DNA from: Vallitalea guaymasensis
GTDB taxonomy: Bacteria; Bacillota; Clostridia; Lachnospirales; Vallitaleaceae
Direction: 5' to 3'
Assembly (NCBI RefSeq): GCF_018141425.1
Contig: NZ_CP058561.1
Coordinates: 4,278,001 to 4,342,000, forward strand
Length of the DNA stretch: 64,000 bases
Part shown: positions 18,162 through 29,223 of the stretch, piece after piece
Layout of the letters: each line of letters begins with the position of its first letter
How positions within the stretch are numbered: position 1 is the stretch's first letter
The notes under the pieces: generated by a model
What the model was told of the DNA's origin: nothing
Seen by the model: only the letters and a program-made list of their open reading frames with translations
The model's database searches: none
Made by a program: the position numbers and the translations under genes

Positions 18162-19355
18162 ATGCTTAATAAAAAGACAGTTGACGATATAAATGTACAA
18201 GGTAAAAAAGTCTTAGTAAGATGTGACTTTAACGTACCTTTAAAAGATGGTGTAATTACAGATGAGAACCGTTTAACAGCAGCATTACCTACAATTAATA
18301 AATTAATTAAAGATGGTGCAAAAGTTATTCTTTGCTCACACCTTGGAAAACCAAAAGGAGAACCTAAGCCAGAGCTTTCACTTGCTCCAGTAGCAAAAAG
18401 ACTTGCAGAATTATTAAATAAAGAAGTTGTTTTTGCAGCAGACGACAATGTAGTTGGTGACAATGCTAAAAAAGCAGTTGCTGACATGAAAGATGGAGAT
18501 GTGGTACTTCTTCAAAATACTCGTTATAGAAAAGAAGAAACAAAAAATGGTGAAGATTTCAGTAAAGAATTAGGAAGTCTAGCTGAAATATTTGTTAATG
18601 ATGCATTCGGAACTGCTCATAGAGCACATTGTTCTAATGTTGGAGTAACTAATTATGTTGATACTTGTGTAGTAGGTTATTTAATGCAAAAAGAAATTGA
18701 TTTCTTAGGAAACGCTGTAAATAATCCAAAGAGACCTTTTGTAGCTATTCTTGGTGGAGCAAAAGTATCTGATAAAATAAATGTTATCAATAACCTTCTT
18801 GATAAAGTAGATACTCTAATCATAGGTGGAGGAATGGCTTATACATTCTTAAAAGCTATGGGTAATGAAGTTGGATTATCTTTACTTGAAGAAGATAAAA
18901 TTGATTATGCAAGAGAAATGATTGAAAAAGCAAAAGAAAAAGGTGTTAATTTCTTATTACCAGTTGATAATGTAGTAGCACAAGAATTCAAGAATGATAC
19001 ACCATTCAAAACTGTAAAAAGAGGAATGATCGAACCTGATTGGGAAGGTCTTGATATTGGAGAAGAAACTAGAGAGATATTCGCTAATGCTGTAAAAGAC
19101 GCTAAGACAGTTGTATGGAACGGACCAATGGGTGTATTCGAATTTGAAAACTTTGCAGGTGGAACAATTGCTGTAGCAAAAGCATTAGCTGAAACTGATG
19201 CAACAACTATCATAGGTGGTGGTGATTCAGCAGCAGCTGTTAACCAACTTGGATTCGGAGATAAAATGACTCATATTTCTACAGGTGGCGGAGCTTCACT
19301 TGAATTCTTAGAAGGAAAAGAATTACCAGGTGTTGCAGCAGCAAACGATAAATAG
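18162..19355 (+). CDS. pgk: Phosphoglycerate kinase
   Basis: The kinase makes ATP and 3-phosphoglycerate from 1,3-bisphosphoglycerate. It has the N-terminal [13 protein letters not shown], the CSHLGKPKG substrate loop, AHRAHCSN, and the C-terminal nucleotide site WNGPMGVFE plus GGGDSAAA and [13 protein letters not shown]. The start at ATG 18162 gives 397 residues, the usual length. An open frame runs 30 codons further upstream, but AGAAGGGAG at 18143-18151 and the family start MLNKKTVDD fix this ATG. Third gene of the operon. Confidence 0.97.
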   Translation: MLNKKTVDDINVQGKKVLVRCDFNVPLKDGVITDENRLTAALPTINKLIKDGAKVILCSHLGKPKGEPKPELSLAPVAKRLAELLNKEVVFAADDNVVGDNAKKAVADMKDGDVVLLQNTRYRKEETKNGEDFSKELGSLAEIFVNDAFGTAHRAHCSNVGVTNYVDTCVVGYLMQKEIDFLGNAVNNPKRPFVAILGGAKVSDKINVINNLLDKVDTLIIGGGMAYTFLKAMGNEVGLSLLEEDKIDYAREMIEKAKEKGVNFLLPVDNVVAQEFKNDTPFKTVKRGMIEPDWEGLDIGEETREIFANAVKDAKTVVWNGPMGVFEFENFAGGTIAVAKALAETDATTIIGGGDSAAAVNQLGFGDKMTHISTGGGASLEFLEGKELPGVAAANDK

Positions 19356-19384
19356 TTATAACAATATAAATGGAGGTTTTGATA

Positions 19385-20131
19385 ATGCGTAAGATGATTA
19401 TTGCAGGAAACTGGAAAATGAACAAAACTCCAAGAGAAGCATTAGCTTTAATTGAAGAGTTAAAACCATTAGTTAAAAATGATGATGTAGATGTTGTATT
19501 TTGTACACCTTATGTTTCATTAGTATTAGCTGTTGAAGCTACAAAAGATTGTAACATTGAAATAGGTGCTCAAAATATGTACTTTGAAGAAAGTGGAGCA
19601 TACACTGGAGAGATTGCTCCAAACATGTTAACTGAAATTGGAGTTAAATACGTTGTATTAGGTCACTCCGAAAGAAGAGAATATTTTGGAGAAACTAATG
19701 AAATAGTTAATAAAAAAGTACTTAAAGCTATAGAACATGGCTTAACACCAATTATTTGCTGTGGTGAAACATTAGAGCAAAGAGAACAAGGAATAACAGT
19801 AGATCTTATAAGAGCACAAATCAAAGTTGCACTTAAAGACGTTGCAAAAGAAGATGCAAAAAATGTTGTTCTTGCTTACGAACCAATATGGGCTATAGGA
19901 ACTGGTAAAACTGCTACATCAAAGCAAGCTGAAGAAGTTTGTGCAGCTATACGTCAAGTAGTTAAAGAAGTTTATGACCAAGAAGTAGCTGATGCAGTTA
20001 GAATTCAATATGGTGGAAGTGTTAATGCAGGCAATGCAAAAGAACTCTTCGCAATGGAAAATATTGATGGTGGATTAGTTGGTGGAGCTAGTCTGAAGGC
20101 TGATTTCGGTAAGGTAGTAAATTACAAATAA
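19385..20131 (+). CDS. tpiA: Triosephosphate isomerase
   Basis: The enzyme interconverts dihydroxyacetone phosphate and glyceraldehyde-3-phosphate. The 248-residue product has catalytic K11 in AGNWKMN, H94 in LGHSERRE and E166 in [11 protein letters not shown], and the phosphate loop YGGSVNAGN. The start is ATG 19385: an upstream in-frame ATG at 19370 overlaps the ribosome binding site TGGAGG. It lies 29 bases after pgk in the glycolytic operon. Confidence 0.98.
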   Translation: MRKMIIAGNWKMNKTPREALALIEELKPLVKNDDVDVVFCTPYVSLVLAVEATKDCNIEIGAQNMYFEESGAYTGEIAPNMLTEIGVKYVVLGHSERREYFGETNEIVNKKVLKAIEHGLTPIICCGETLEQREQGITVDLIRAQIKVALKDVAKEDAKNVVLAYEPIWAIGTGKTATSKQAEEVCAAIRQVVKEVYDQEVADAVRIQYGGSVNAGNAKELFAMENIDGGLVGGASLKADFGKVVNYK

Positions 20132-20146
20132 TAATGATTATTAGAT

Positions 20147-20172
20147 AAGGTTATGAATTTATTCATAACCTT
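20147..20172 (+). other. Perfect 11-bp hairpin between tpiA and gpmI
   Basis: AAGGTTATGAA, loop TTTA, TTCATAACCTT, without a T tract. It is too short-tailed for termination. It is more likely a processing or mRNA-stability element inside the operon. Confidence 0.6.
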
Positions 20173-20209
20173 CTAATCTATTATAGATTTGATAAGAAGG
20201 AGTTATGAA

Positions 20210-21748
20210 ATGTCAAAAAAACCAACAGTATTAATGATATTAGATGGATTTGGACTCAATGAAAAGACTGAAGGTAATGGAGTTAAACTTGCAAATACAC
20301 CTATAATGGATAAAATAATGAAAGAATATCCTTGTGTTGAAGGATTTGCTAGTGGATTAGATGTTGGATTACCTCATGGACAAATGGGTAATTCAGAAGT
20401 AGGGCATCTCAATATTGGTGCAGGAAGAATCGTATACCAAGAGCTTACTAGAATCACTAAAGAAATAGAAGATGGTGATTTCTTTAAAAATACAGCATTA
20501 CTTGCTGCAATAGACAATTGTAAAGCAAATGATTCAGCATTGCATTTATATGGTCTATTATCAGACGGGGGCGTACACTCACATAATACACATTTATATG
20601 CTTTATTGAAATTAGCAAAAGAACATAATGTTGAAAAAGTATATGTACATGCATTTTTAGATGGTAGAGATACACCACCAGCTTCAGGTAAAGATTATAT
20701 TGAAGAGTTAGAAGAAAAAATGAGAGAAATAGGCGTAGGTAAAATAGCTACTATAATTGGTCGCTATTACGCTATGGATAGAGATAATCGTTGGGAAAGA
20801 GAAAAACTTGCATATGATGCAATGGTAAAAGGTGAAGGAAAACTTGCTAAGAGTGCTTTAGCTGCTATACAAGGCTCATATCAAGAAGAGGTATATGATG
20901 AATTCGTACTTCCAACTGTTGTTTTAGCAGAAGGAGAACCAACTGGTAAGATTAGTGAAAACGATTCAATAATATGCTTTAACTTCAGACCAGACAGAGC
21001 TAGACAAATCACAAGAGCTTTTTGTGATGAAGAATTTGATAAATTTGAAAGAGAATTCTTCAAATTAACTTATGTTTGTTTTACAGATTATGACGTTACT
21101 ATACCTAATAAAATAGTAGCATTCCATAAGGTTATGCTTGAAAATACTTTAGGTGAATATTTAGCTGATAAAGGATTAAAACAACTTAGATTGGCAGAAA
21201 CAGAAAAATATGCTCATGTTACATTTTTCTTTAATGGTGGTATTGAAGAACCTAATGAAGGTGAAGATAGAATATTAGTACCATCACCAAAAGTTGCTAC
21301 TTATGATTTACAGCCAGAGATGAGTGCTAATGAAGTGTGTGACAATCTAGTAAATGCTATTAAATCAGATAAATACGATCTTATCATCGTTAACTTTGCT
21401 AATCCTGATATGGTTGGACACACAGGAATAGAAAAAGCGGTAGTTAAAGCAGTTGAGACAGTTGACAGTTGTGTCGGAAGAACACTTGATGCTTTGATTG
21501 AAGCAGATGGTCAAATGTTCATCTGTGCTGACCATGGTAATTCAGAACAATTGATTGATTACAAAACTGGAGATCCATTTACAGCACATACAACTAATCC
21601 GGTTCCATTTATCTTAGTTAACTATAAAGATAGTGTAACACTCAGAGAAGGTGGAAAGTTAGCAGATATTGCACCTACACTACTTGAATTAATGGAAGTT
21701 GAGAAACCAGCTGAAATGACTGGAGAATCCTTATTAAAGGAAAAATAG
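20210..21748 (+). CDS. gpmI: 2,3-bisphosphoglycerate-independent phosphoglycerate mutase
   Basis: This Mn-dependent enzyme converts 3- to 2-phosphoglycerate. The 512-residue product (family about 510) has the first metal motif LMILDGFG, catalytic S62 in MGNSEVGH, the substrate loop HAFLDGRDTPP and RYYAMDRDNRW. It also has NFANPDMVGHTG and ICADHGNSEQ from the alkaline-phosphatase-like domain. ATG 20210 is chosen because AAGGAG is at 20197-20202 and homologues start at MSKKPTVLMILDG. It sits between tpiA and eno. Confidence 0.97.
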   Translation: MSKKPTVLMILDGFGLNEKTEGNGVKLANTPIMDKIMKEYPCVEGFASGLDVGLPHGQMGNSEVGHLNIGAGRIVYQELTRITKEIEDGDFFKNTALLAAIDNCKANDSALHLYGLLSDGGVHSHNTHLYALLKLAKEHNVEKVYVHAFLDGRDTPPASGKDYIEELEEKMREIGVGKIATIIGRYYAMDRDNRWEREKLAYDAMVKGEGKLAKSALAAIQGSYQEEVYDEFVLPTVVLAEGEPTGKISENDSIICFNFRPDRARQITRAFCDEEFDKFEREFFKLTYVCFTDYDVTIPNKIVAFHKVMLENTLGEYLADKGLKQLRLAETEKYAHVTFFFNGGIEEPNEGEDRILVPSPKVATYDLQPEMSANEVCDNLVNAIKSDKYDLIIVNFANPDMVGHTGIEKAVVKAVETVDSCVGRTLDALIEADGQMFICADHGNSEQLIDYKTGDPFTAHTTNPVPFILVNYKDSVTLREGGKLADIAPTLLELMEVEKPAEMTGESLLKEK

Positions 21749-23284
<1,536 letters not shown>

Positions 23285-23294
23285 TTAAATTAAT

Positions 23295-23324
23295 AGACCT
23301 CGATTCGTCGGGGTCTTTAATTTT
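23295..23324 (+). terminator. Terminator after eno
   Basis: AGACCTCGA, stable loop TTCG, TCGGGGTCT, then TTAATTTT. Confidence 0.92.
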
Positions 23325-23344
23325 GCGATAAGTAGGTGAATATT

Positions 23345-24013
23345 ATGTATAAATATGATTTACATGTTCATACAAAAGAGACTAGCCCCTGTGCTCACGT
23401 AGCAGCAGCTGATATGATAGCGGTTTATAGAGATAATGGTTATTCTGGTGTTGTAATTACTGACCATTATAGACCAGTGTTCTTTAACACTAGTGAATTT
23501 ACAACTTGGGAAGAAAAAGTAGAGGACTTTTTAAGAGGATATAGGAACGCAAAATACCAAGGTGATAAATATGGTATGGATGTACTACTAGGAATTGAAT
23601 TTGCTTTTAATAATACAAAAACAAATGATTTTCTTATATATGGTATCACTGAAGAAATGTTAATGAAATCTACAGATCTATTTAATTTGGGCTTTGAAGG
23701 TTTGAGTAAATTTTGTAAAGAAAATAATTTATTATTCTTTCAAGCACATCCATTAAGGGGATATTGTAATTTAGAGGATATAGCATTTTTGGATGGTGTT
23801 GAAGTACATAATGGAAATCCGCGTCATGATTCACATAACGATGAAATAGAAGTAATAGCTAGTGAAAATGATCTATATATGATTTCAGGTTCTGATTTCC
23901 ATGAATATGGAGATGAAAATAATGGGGGAATTATTACTAGTAATAGAATAAAAACCAATGAGGATTTGATTGAAGTTTTAAAAAGTAAAGATTATACATT
24001 ATTCAGAGGATAA
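23345..24013 (+). CDS. PHP-domain phosphoesterase
   Basis: The 222-residue protein has PHP metal-binding motifs: DLHVHTKETSPCAH near the N-terminus, VITDHY, the internal QAHPLRG and the late SGSDFHEYG. The class includes phosphatases and nucleases acting on small phosphoesters; the substrate here is unknown. It is not close to the PHP protein at 12762. ATG 23345 is used because AGGTG lies at 23333-23337, and an in-frame GTG upstream is inside that site. It stands alone between eno and secG, with a ragged hairpin after it (AGCTG/CAGCT, about 24014-24053). Confidence 0.8.
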   Translation: MYKYDLHVHTKETSPCAHVAAADMIAVYRDNGYSGVVITDHYRPVFFNTSEFTTWEEKVEDFLRGYRNAKYQGDKYGMDVLLGIEFAFNNTKTNDFLIYGITEEMLMKSTDLFNLGFEGLSKFCKENNLLFFQAHPLRGYCNLEDIAFLDGVEVHNGNPRHDSHNDEIEVIASENDLYMISGSDFHEYGDENNGGIITSNRIKTNEDLIEVLKSKDYTLFRG

Positions 24014-24148
24014 AGCTGTACTTGCACTTTGCTTTTTGCAGACTGCAGCTACTTTTATTGGTATATAAAAATTTAACTAGAAAAAAATAGTTGAATTAAT
24101 ACATAGTTTGTGCTAAAATACTAGTGTTAAACTTTAGGAGGTGTAACC

Positions 24149-24397
24149 GTGGGAGCATTAATAATAATTGTTGAAATAGTATATTTCATATTATGTTTAG
24201 GACTAATTGCTGTAGTGCTTTTACAAAAAGGAAAAGCTGCAGGATTATCAGGTGCAATTGGTGGAGCTGCTGAAACTTATTGGGGTAAAAACAAGGCTCG
24301 TTCTATGGAAGGTAAATTAGAAAAATTTACTAGATTAGGAGCAATACTTTTTATTGTTTTATCTGTAGTATTAAGTTTATTAATTAAATACCAATAA
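24149..24397 (+). CDS. secG: Protein translocase subunit SecG
   Basis: The 82-residue membrane protein has two hydrophobic segments (about 2-25 and 58-80). Between them is the conserved LLQKGKAAGLSGAIGGAAETYWGKNKARSMEG loop region (about residues 25-56). SecG assists SecYE during protein export. The start is GTG 24149, with TTAGGAGGTG upstream. Its place before rnr, smpB and ssrA is the standard clostridial order. Confidence 0.95.
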   Translation: MGALIIIVEIVYFILCLGLIAVVLLQKGKAAGLSGAIGGAAETYWGKNKARSMEGKLEKFTRLGAILFIVLSVVLSLLIKYQ

Positions 24398-24407
24398 TAA
24401 AAGTAAA

Positions 24408-24437
24408 GCACTTTGCATCAAAGCAGGGTGTTTTTTT
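24408..24437 (+). terminator. Terminator after secG
   Basis: CACTTTGC pairs with GCAGGGTG (two wobbles), followed by seven T. Confidence 0.8.
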
Positions 24438-24604
24438 ATTCTATAGTAAACTATACATTCAGTTCCTTTCCTGTTAGTTTAATTTTATATAAATAATAAT
24501 AATTGATTTAACAAATACTATAGGTAAAAAATATATTAGTTTAATATATAAGCTATAATGGTTATATGAAGATGCTATAAAAAATAAATTTTTGAAGGTG
24601 AAAT

Positions 24605-26758
24605 ATGGAAAATACATTAGAAGAAAAAAAACAGGTATTGTTGGAGATAATTAATCACAAAGATTATAAACCAATGAAGATCAAAGAGCTAGGAATACTA
24701 TTAAGTATTAATGGTGATGATGAAAAAAGAGCTATGCTAGAAGAAACATTAGAACAATTGATAGCTGAAGGAAAGATCATTAAAACAAAAAGAGGAAAAT
24801 ATGCAAGACCAGAAGCTGTAAATATGATTGTTGGAAAGTTCATAGCTCATGCTAAAGGTTTTGGATTTGTTGAAATTGAGGGTGAAGAGAATGATATCTT
24901 TATACCTGCCCCATATGTTAATGGTGCTTTTAACAATGATACAGTAGCCATAAAGCTTATTAGAAGAGATTCTAAGGGGAAACGTAAAGAGGGAGAAGTA
25001 ATAAAGATAATCAAACGTAATGACAGCGATGTTATAGGAACATACCAAAAAAGCAAAAATTTTGGATTTGTTGTTGCGGATAACAAAAAGTTTACCAAGG
25101 ATATTTTTATTTCCAAGAACAAGAGTAAAGGAGCAGTATCAGGTCATAAAGTAGTTGTAAAAATCACTGATTGGGGTAATGAAAGAAGAAATCCAGAAGG
25201 TGAGATTATTGAGATTATAGGACATATCAATGATCCTGGGACAGATATATTATCAATTGTAAGGAGTTATGAATTGCCAATGCAATTCCCTGATGCAGTT
25301 ATGAACCAACTTGATTATATTCCATCTGAAGTAACAGAAGAAGATAAAGCAGGTAGGTTAGACCTTAGAGAAATTCAAATGGTAACAATAGATGGAGAAG
25401 ATGCTAAAGATCTGGATGATGCAATAACCATTCAAAGAAATGAAGACGGTACATTTACTCTAGGTGTCCACATAGCTGATGTAACTAACTATGTTACAGA
25501 AGGGTCACCCCTTGATGTTGAGGCGTTAAGAAGAGGTACTAGTGTTTATTTAGTTGATAGGGTTATACCTATGTTGCCACACAAATTATCAAATGGTATT
25601 TGTTCTCTTAACATGGGAACAGACCGTCTAGCACTATCATGTCTTATGGACATTGATAAAAAAGGTAATGTAGTTAATCATAAAATTGCTGAAACCCTTA
25701 TAAATGTAGATAGAAGAATGACTTATACCAATGTCAGGAAAATCCTATCTGACAAGGATCAGGAAGTTATAAGTGAATATAAAGATTTTGTAAAAATGTT
25801 TGAAGAGATGGAAGAATTAGCGGCTATTCTTAGAGATAAGAGAAAAAGAAGAGGTTCTATTGATTTTGATTTTGCAGAAACAAAAGTTATCCTTAATGAG
25901 AAGGGTGAGCCAATAGACATCATTCCTTATGATAGAAATGTAGCTACAAAAATTATTGAAGAGTTCATGTTATTAGCTAATGAAACTATAGCAGAAGATT
26001 TTTTCTGGCAGGAGCTTCCTTTTGTATATAGAACACATGAAGAACCAGACCCAGAAAGACTTGCTACTCTTGCCTCTTTTATTCACAATTTTGGTTACAA
26101 TATAAAAGGCGAAGGAGAAATACATCCTAAGGAAATTCAAAAACTATTAATTGAAATTGAAGGAAAACCAGAAGAAGCTATTATCAGCAGATTAGCTCTT
26201 CGTTCAATGAAAAGAGCTTGTTATACAGTAACAGGTGATGGACATTATGGACTTGCAACCAAATACTACACTCATTTTACTTCACCTATTAGAAGATATC
26301 CAGACTTACAGATTCACAGAATCATTAAAGAAAATCTAAATGGTAAAATGGAAGAAAAAAGAATCAGGCATTTTAATGCTATATTGCCTAATGTTGCAAA
26401 ACAAACATCTGAAACAGAAAGAACTGCTGAAGAGGCAGAAAGAGAAACTATTAAACTTAAAAAAGTTCAATATATGGAAAAACACATAGGTGAAAAATTC
26501 GAAGGGGTTATCTCTGGTGTAACAGCTTGGGGCTTATATGTAGAATTACCTAACACTGTTGAAGGACTTGTTCATGTCACAACTCTAGATGATGATTATT
26601 ATATTTTTGATGAAAAGAAACATATTTTCATAGGTGAAAGAACAAGTAAGATATATAGAATGGGTGAACCTGTCAAGATAGCAGTTCTAAGTGTAAACAA
26701 AGTGGAGAGGACTATTGATTTTGAATTAGTTAGCGAAGATACAGAGGAAGAAGAATAG
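24605..26758 (+). CDS. rnr: Ribonuclease R
   Basis: This 3'-5' exoribonuclease degrades structured RNA and helps remove non-stop messages with tmRNA-SmpB. The 717-residue product has an N-terminal winged helix (about 1-60) and two cold-shock-type domains (KGFGFVEIEGEENDIFIP, then NFGFVVADNK). The RNB catalytic core has IDGEDAKDLDDAIT near residue 264 and the AYxVTGDGHYGLAxxYYTHFTSPIRRYPDL-like end around 545-575. A C-terminal S1 domain (EKFEGVISGVTAWGLYVEL) closes it. It precedes smpB and ssrA, its functional partners. ATG 24605 follows GAAGGTGAAAT. Confidence 0.97.
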   Translation: MENTLEEKKQVLLEIINHKDYKPMKIKELGILLSINGDDEKRAMLEETLEQLIAEGKIIKTKRGKYARPEAVNMIVGKFIAHAKGFGFVEIEGEENDIFIPAPYVNGAFNNDTVAIKLIRRDSKGKRKEGEVIKIIKRNDSDVIGTYQKSKNFGFVVADNKKFTKDIFISKNKSKGAVSGHKVVVKITDWGNERRNPEGEIIEIIGHINDPGTDILSIVRSYELPMQFPDAVMNQLDYIPSEVTEEDKAGRLDLREIQMVTIDGEDAKDLDDAITIQRNEDGTFTLGVHIADVTNYVTEGSPLDVEALRRGTSVYLVDRVIPMLPHKLSNGICSLNMGTDRLALSCLMDIDKKGNVVNHKIAETLINVDRRMTYTNVRKILSDKDQEVISEYKDFVKMFEEMEELAAILRDKRKRRGSIDFDFAETKVILNEKGEPIDIIPYDRNVATKIIEEFMLLANETIAEDFFWQELPFVYRTHEEPDPERLATLASFIHNFGYNIKGEGEIHPKEIQKLLIEIEGKPEEAIISRLALRSMKRACYTVTGDGHYGLATKYYTHFTSPIRRYPDLQIHRIIKENLNGKMEEKRIRHFNAILPNVAKQTSETERTAEEAERETIKLKKVQYMEKHIGEKFEGVISGVTAWGLYVELPNTVEGLVHVTTLDDDYYIFDEKKHIFIGERTSKIYRMGEPVKIAVLSVNKVERTIDFELVSEDTEEEE

Positions 26759-26833
26759 AAAATTATTACAAATTGTGAAAAAAATGTCCAAAGTATATAT
26801 AAAATAACATTTAAGATATAAATTTCATCATCA

Positions 26834-26887
26834 CATTACTTGCAATAATTATAATTTATGTTATAATATATCTCACGGCAAGTAATG
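26834..26887 (+). promoter_or_regulatory. smpB promoter framed by a 10-bp inverted repeat
   Basis: TTGCAA (26840-26845), 16-base spacer, TATAAT (26862-26867). CATTACTTGC (26834-26843, overlapping the -35) is exactly inverted as GCAAGTAATG (26878-26887, just after the expected start site). The layout suggests a repressor site spanning the promoter. GCAAGTAAT recurs a third time as codons 2-4 of smpB. Confidence 0.6.
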
Positions 26888-26898
26888 GTGGTGATATT

Positions 26899-27360
26899 AT
26901 GGCAAGTAATTATAAATTAATAGCACAAAATAAAAAAGCAAGGCATGATTATTTTATTGAAGATACTTATGAGGCAGGTATTGTTCTTGTAGGTACTGAG
27001 GTGAAATCCCTTAGAATGGGTAAATGCAGTATTAAAGAAAGTTTCATAAAAAATGTTGATGGTGAGTTATTTATATTGAATATGCATATTAGTCCTTATG
27101 AAAAAGGTAACATATTTAATAAAGACCCACTTAGAACAAGAAAACTTTTATTGAATCGTTATGAAATCAATAAGATTCAAGGTGCTGTTACAACCAAAGG
27201 TTATACTATCGTTCCAATAAAGGTCTATCTAAAAGGTGGTCTTATGAAAATGGAAATTGGTATAGCAAAAGGTAAGAAAAAGTATGACAAACGCCAAGAT
27301 ATTGCTAAGAAAGACCAACGTCGTGAAGCAGAAAAAAGGTTCAAAGTCAGTAACCTGTAA
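26899..27360 (+). CDS. smpB: SsrA-binding protein SmpB
   Basis: SmpB carries tmRNA to stalled ribosomes. The 153-residue product has the OB-fold core [32 protein letters not shown] (described as residues about 8-39). The [33 protein letters not shown] region (about 105-133) follows, with a basic C-terminal tail that mimics the decoding helix. It is followed 85 bases later by the tmRNA gene itself. GGTGGTGAT upstream is the ribosome binding site. Confidence 0.97.
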   Translation: MASNYKLIAQNKKARHDYFIEDTYEAGIVLVGTEVKSLRMGKCSIKESFIKNVDGELFILNMHISPYEKGNIFNKDPLRTRKLLLNRYEINKIQGAVTTKGYTIVPIKVYLKGGLMKMEIGIAKGKKKYDKRQDIAKKDQRREAEKRFKVSNL

Positions 27361-27445
27361 TAAATCCTAGTTAATAATTAAAGATTCTAAGCTTACTGAG
27401 CATTTTATATGCATATTGTAGCTGAAAATCTTGATTATCATATAC

Positions 27446-27805
27446 GGGGGTGTACTGGTTTCGACGGGGACATCAGAAGTACGAGCAGCCATTCGCAGAT
27501 CACTGGGCCTGCGTCATCAACCTGGTAAATTAAATTAAACGCAGACGAAAATAATAATAATTTCGCATTTGCTGCCTAATTAGGTAGCTGTCTCACCTTA
27601 GTGACCCGTAGCTAGGGCTGAGGCACCAAATTAAACGGGGAACTTCACTTCCAAAGCTTTGAGGGAGAGGAAGACACTATGAAGCTACTAAAGTCTACAG
27701 CCTGTCGTTAGGCGTTAGATGGAGGGAATGTTAAAATAGCGACTGTAATGGGAGATACTCGGATGGATGGGTTTTCGGACAGGGGTTCGACTCCCCTCAC
27801 CTCCA
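27446..27805 (+). ncRNA. ssrA: Transfer-messenger RNA (tmRNA)
   Basis: The 5' GGGGGTGTACTGGTTTCGAC and 3' GGGTTCGACTCCCCTCACCTCC form the tRNA-like domain, with a 7-bp acceptor stem GGGGGTG/CACCTCC and discriminator A at 27805. CCA is not encoded. The resume codon is GCA 27541, and the tag frame GCA-GAC-GAA-AAT4-TTC-GCA-TTT-GCT-GCC-TAA encodes ADENNNNFAFAA. This ends in FAA instead of the usual LAA. Pseudoknot stems follow (27580-27760). Transcription ends at a strong terminator at 27812. Confidence 0.97.
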
Positions 27806-27811
27806 TTAGTC

Positions 27812-27846
27812 AAATCCACGACAGGAAGATGTCGTGGATTTTTTAT
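27812..27846 (+). terminator. Terminator after tmRNA
   Basis: AATCCACGACA, loop GGAAGA, TGTCGTGGATT, then TTTTAT. Confidence 0.95.
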
Positions 27847-27947
27847 ATATTTGGAAGAAGAGTGAATATATAGGAAATCATAACCAGAAAAGGCACTTAG
27901 GTATAATTGACCTTTTGTGATTTTCGTAGAAAGGAACGGTAATAATA

Positions 27948-28889
27948 ATGAAAGATTTGAAAGTAATATTTATGGGTACACCTGAATTTAGTGTAAATGT
28001 ACTTAATAGTTTAATTCGTAATACTAATGTAATAGCAATAGTAACTAAACCAGATAAATTAGTTGGGAGAAAACAAGTATTGACAGAATCAGCTGTAAAA
28101 AAGGTCGCACTTGAAAACAATATAAAAGTAATGCAACCAACTAAAATAAGAAATGAATATCAAAGTGTAATAGATTTAAATCCTGATATCATTATAACTT
28201 GTGCATATGGTCAATTTCTCCCAAAAGAAATATTAGATTATCCTAAATATGGTTGCATAAATGTCCATGCATCACTTCTTCCAAAATTAAGAGGAGGAGC
28301 ACCTATTCATAGAGCGATTATTGATGGATATACCACTACAGGTATAACCATAATGTATATGGGGCAAAAAATGGATAATGGTGATATAATAAGCCAAAAA
28401 AGCATTGAAATAGAAAAAACTGATAATGTAGGTACGTTACATGATAAATTAAGCTTTTTAGGTGCAGGATTATTAATAGAAACATTACCAAATATTATAA
28501 GTGGACATATAAATAGAATAGTCCAAAATGAAGAAGAAGTAACATTCGGTTATAATATATCAAGAGAAGATGAACATATAGATTTTAATAAAACAAAAAT
28601 AGAAGTACTTAATAAAATAAGAGGGCTTAATCCATGGCCATCATCTTATGCAATTTTAGATAATGTAGAAATAAAAATATACGAAGCTATTATAGGTGAA
28701 GATATTTATAAAGAAAAATCAAACGGAGAAATAGTAAAATTATACAAGGATGGAATAGTAATTAAAGTATCCGATGGGGAAATTATTTTAAAAACAATAA
28801 AACCTTCAGGTAATAAAAAAATGAGTGTGAAAGATTATCTTAATGGTTATAAAGAAAAAAACAATCTAATTGGTAAGGTGTTCAGGTAA
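27948..28889 (+). CDS. fmt: Methionyl-tRNA formyltransferase
   Basis: The enzyme formylates initiator Met-tRNA using 10-formyl-THF. The 313-residue product has VIFMGTPEFSVNVL at the N-terminus, VTKPDKLVGR, and the catalytic segment CAYGQFLP through INVHASLLPKLRGGAPIHRAI. Then come GITIMYMGQKMDNGDI and a C-terminal tRNA-binding domain (FNKTKIEVLNKIRGLNPWPSSYA onward). Normally fmt is beside def and priA; here it stands alone after ssrA, so it could be a second copy. The C-terminal domain is slightly divergent. ATG 27948 follows GAAAGGAACGG. Confidence 0.9.
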   Translation: MKDLKVIFMGTPEFSVNVLNSLIRNTNVIAIVTKPDKLVGRKQVLTESAVKKVALENNIKVMQPTKIRNEYQSVIDLNPDIIITCAYGQFLPKEILDYPKYGCINVHASLLPKLRGGAPIHRAIIDGYTTTGITIMYMGQKMDNGDIISQKSIEIEKTDNVGTLHDKLSFLGAGLLIETLPNIISGHINRIVQNEEEVTFGYNISREDEHIDFNKTKIEVLNKIRGLNPWPSSYAILDNVEIKIYEAIIGEDIYKEKSNGEIVKLYKDGIVIKVSDGEIILKTIKPSGNKKMSVKDYLNGYKEKNNLIGKVFR

Positions 28890-28998
28890 TTTATGAATAG
28901 TCCCTCATCGAGTGTGGTTAACCTCCACTTACCACAGCCATGTCCGCTTAATAGGGATATGTGTCTGGTTATCGGTTGGTAAATATTAATAAAATAAT
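28890..28998 (+). ncRNA. Structured leader-like sequence after fmt, function unknown
   Basis: This stretch is richer in G+C than its surroundings. GTCCCT (28900-28905) can pair with AGGGAT (28953-28958), enclosing TGTGGT/ACCACA (28913-28918 with 28931-28936). GTGG (28914) can instead pair with CCAC (28925), so two exclusive hairpins exist. It runs straight into the terminator at 28999. It looks like a 3' UTR-derived small RNA or an orphan regulatory RNA. It matches no riboswitch consensus I know. Confidence 0.35.
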
Positions 28999-29036
28999 AA
29001 TAGGGTAAAGGTATAAACCTTGAACCCTATTTTTTA
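28999..29036 (+). terminator. Terminator downstream of fmt
   Basis: AATAGGGTAAAGGT pairs with ACCTTGAACCCTATT, followed by TTTTTATTT. Confidence 0.9.
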
Positions 29037-29180
29037 TTTATGATATTATCTTAAAATAAGTAGTGAATTAATAAGAACAACTAAATTAAATATAAGGTAA
29101 TAATATGTCGAAAAAACTACAATATTTAATTATACTACCTAATATTAGTAATTATAAGGCTATATATTAATTGAATAGTA

Positions 29181-29189
29181 TGGTATAAT
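29181..29189 (+). promoter_or_regulatory. Extended -10 promoter of the FN3 protein gene
   Basis: TGG-TATAAT lies 35 bases before the start codon. It sits inside a small dyad TATGG...CCATA, which may be a repressor site. No clear -35 box. Confidence 0.45.
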
Positions 29190-29223
29190 TTGCCATATTA
29201 AATGAAAAAAAGGATGAGATATT

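Noticed and set aside
24014-24060. Terminator after the PHP gene at 23345
   Set aside because: AGCTG/CAGCT pairing is short with a ragged stem and only ACTTTTATT after it; not confident enough for a feature.
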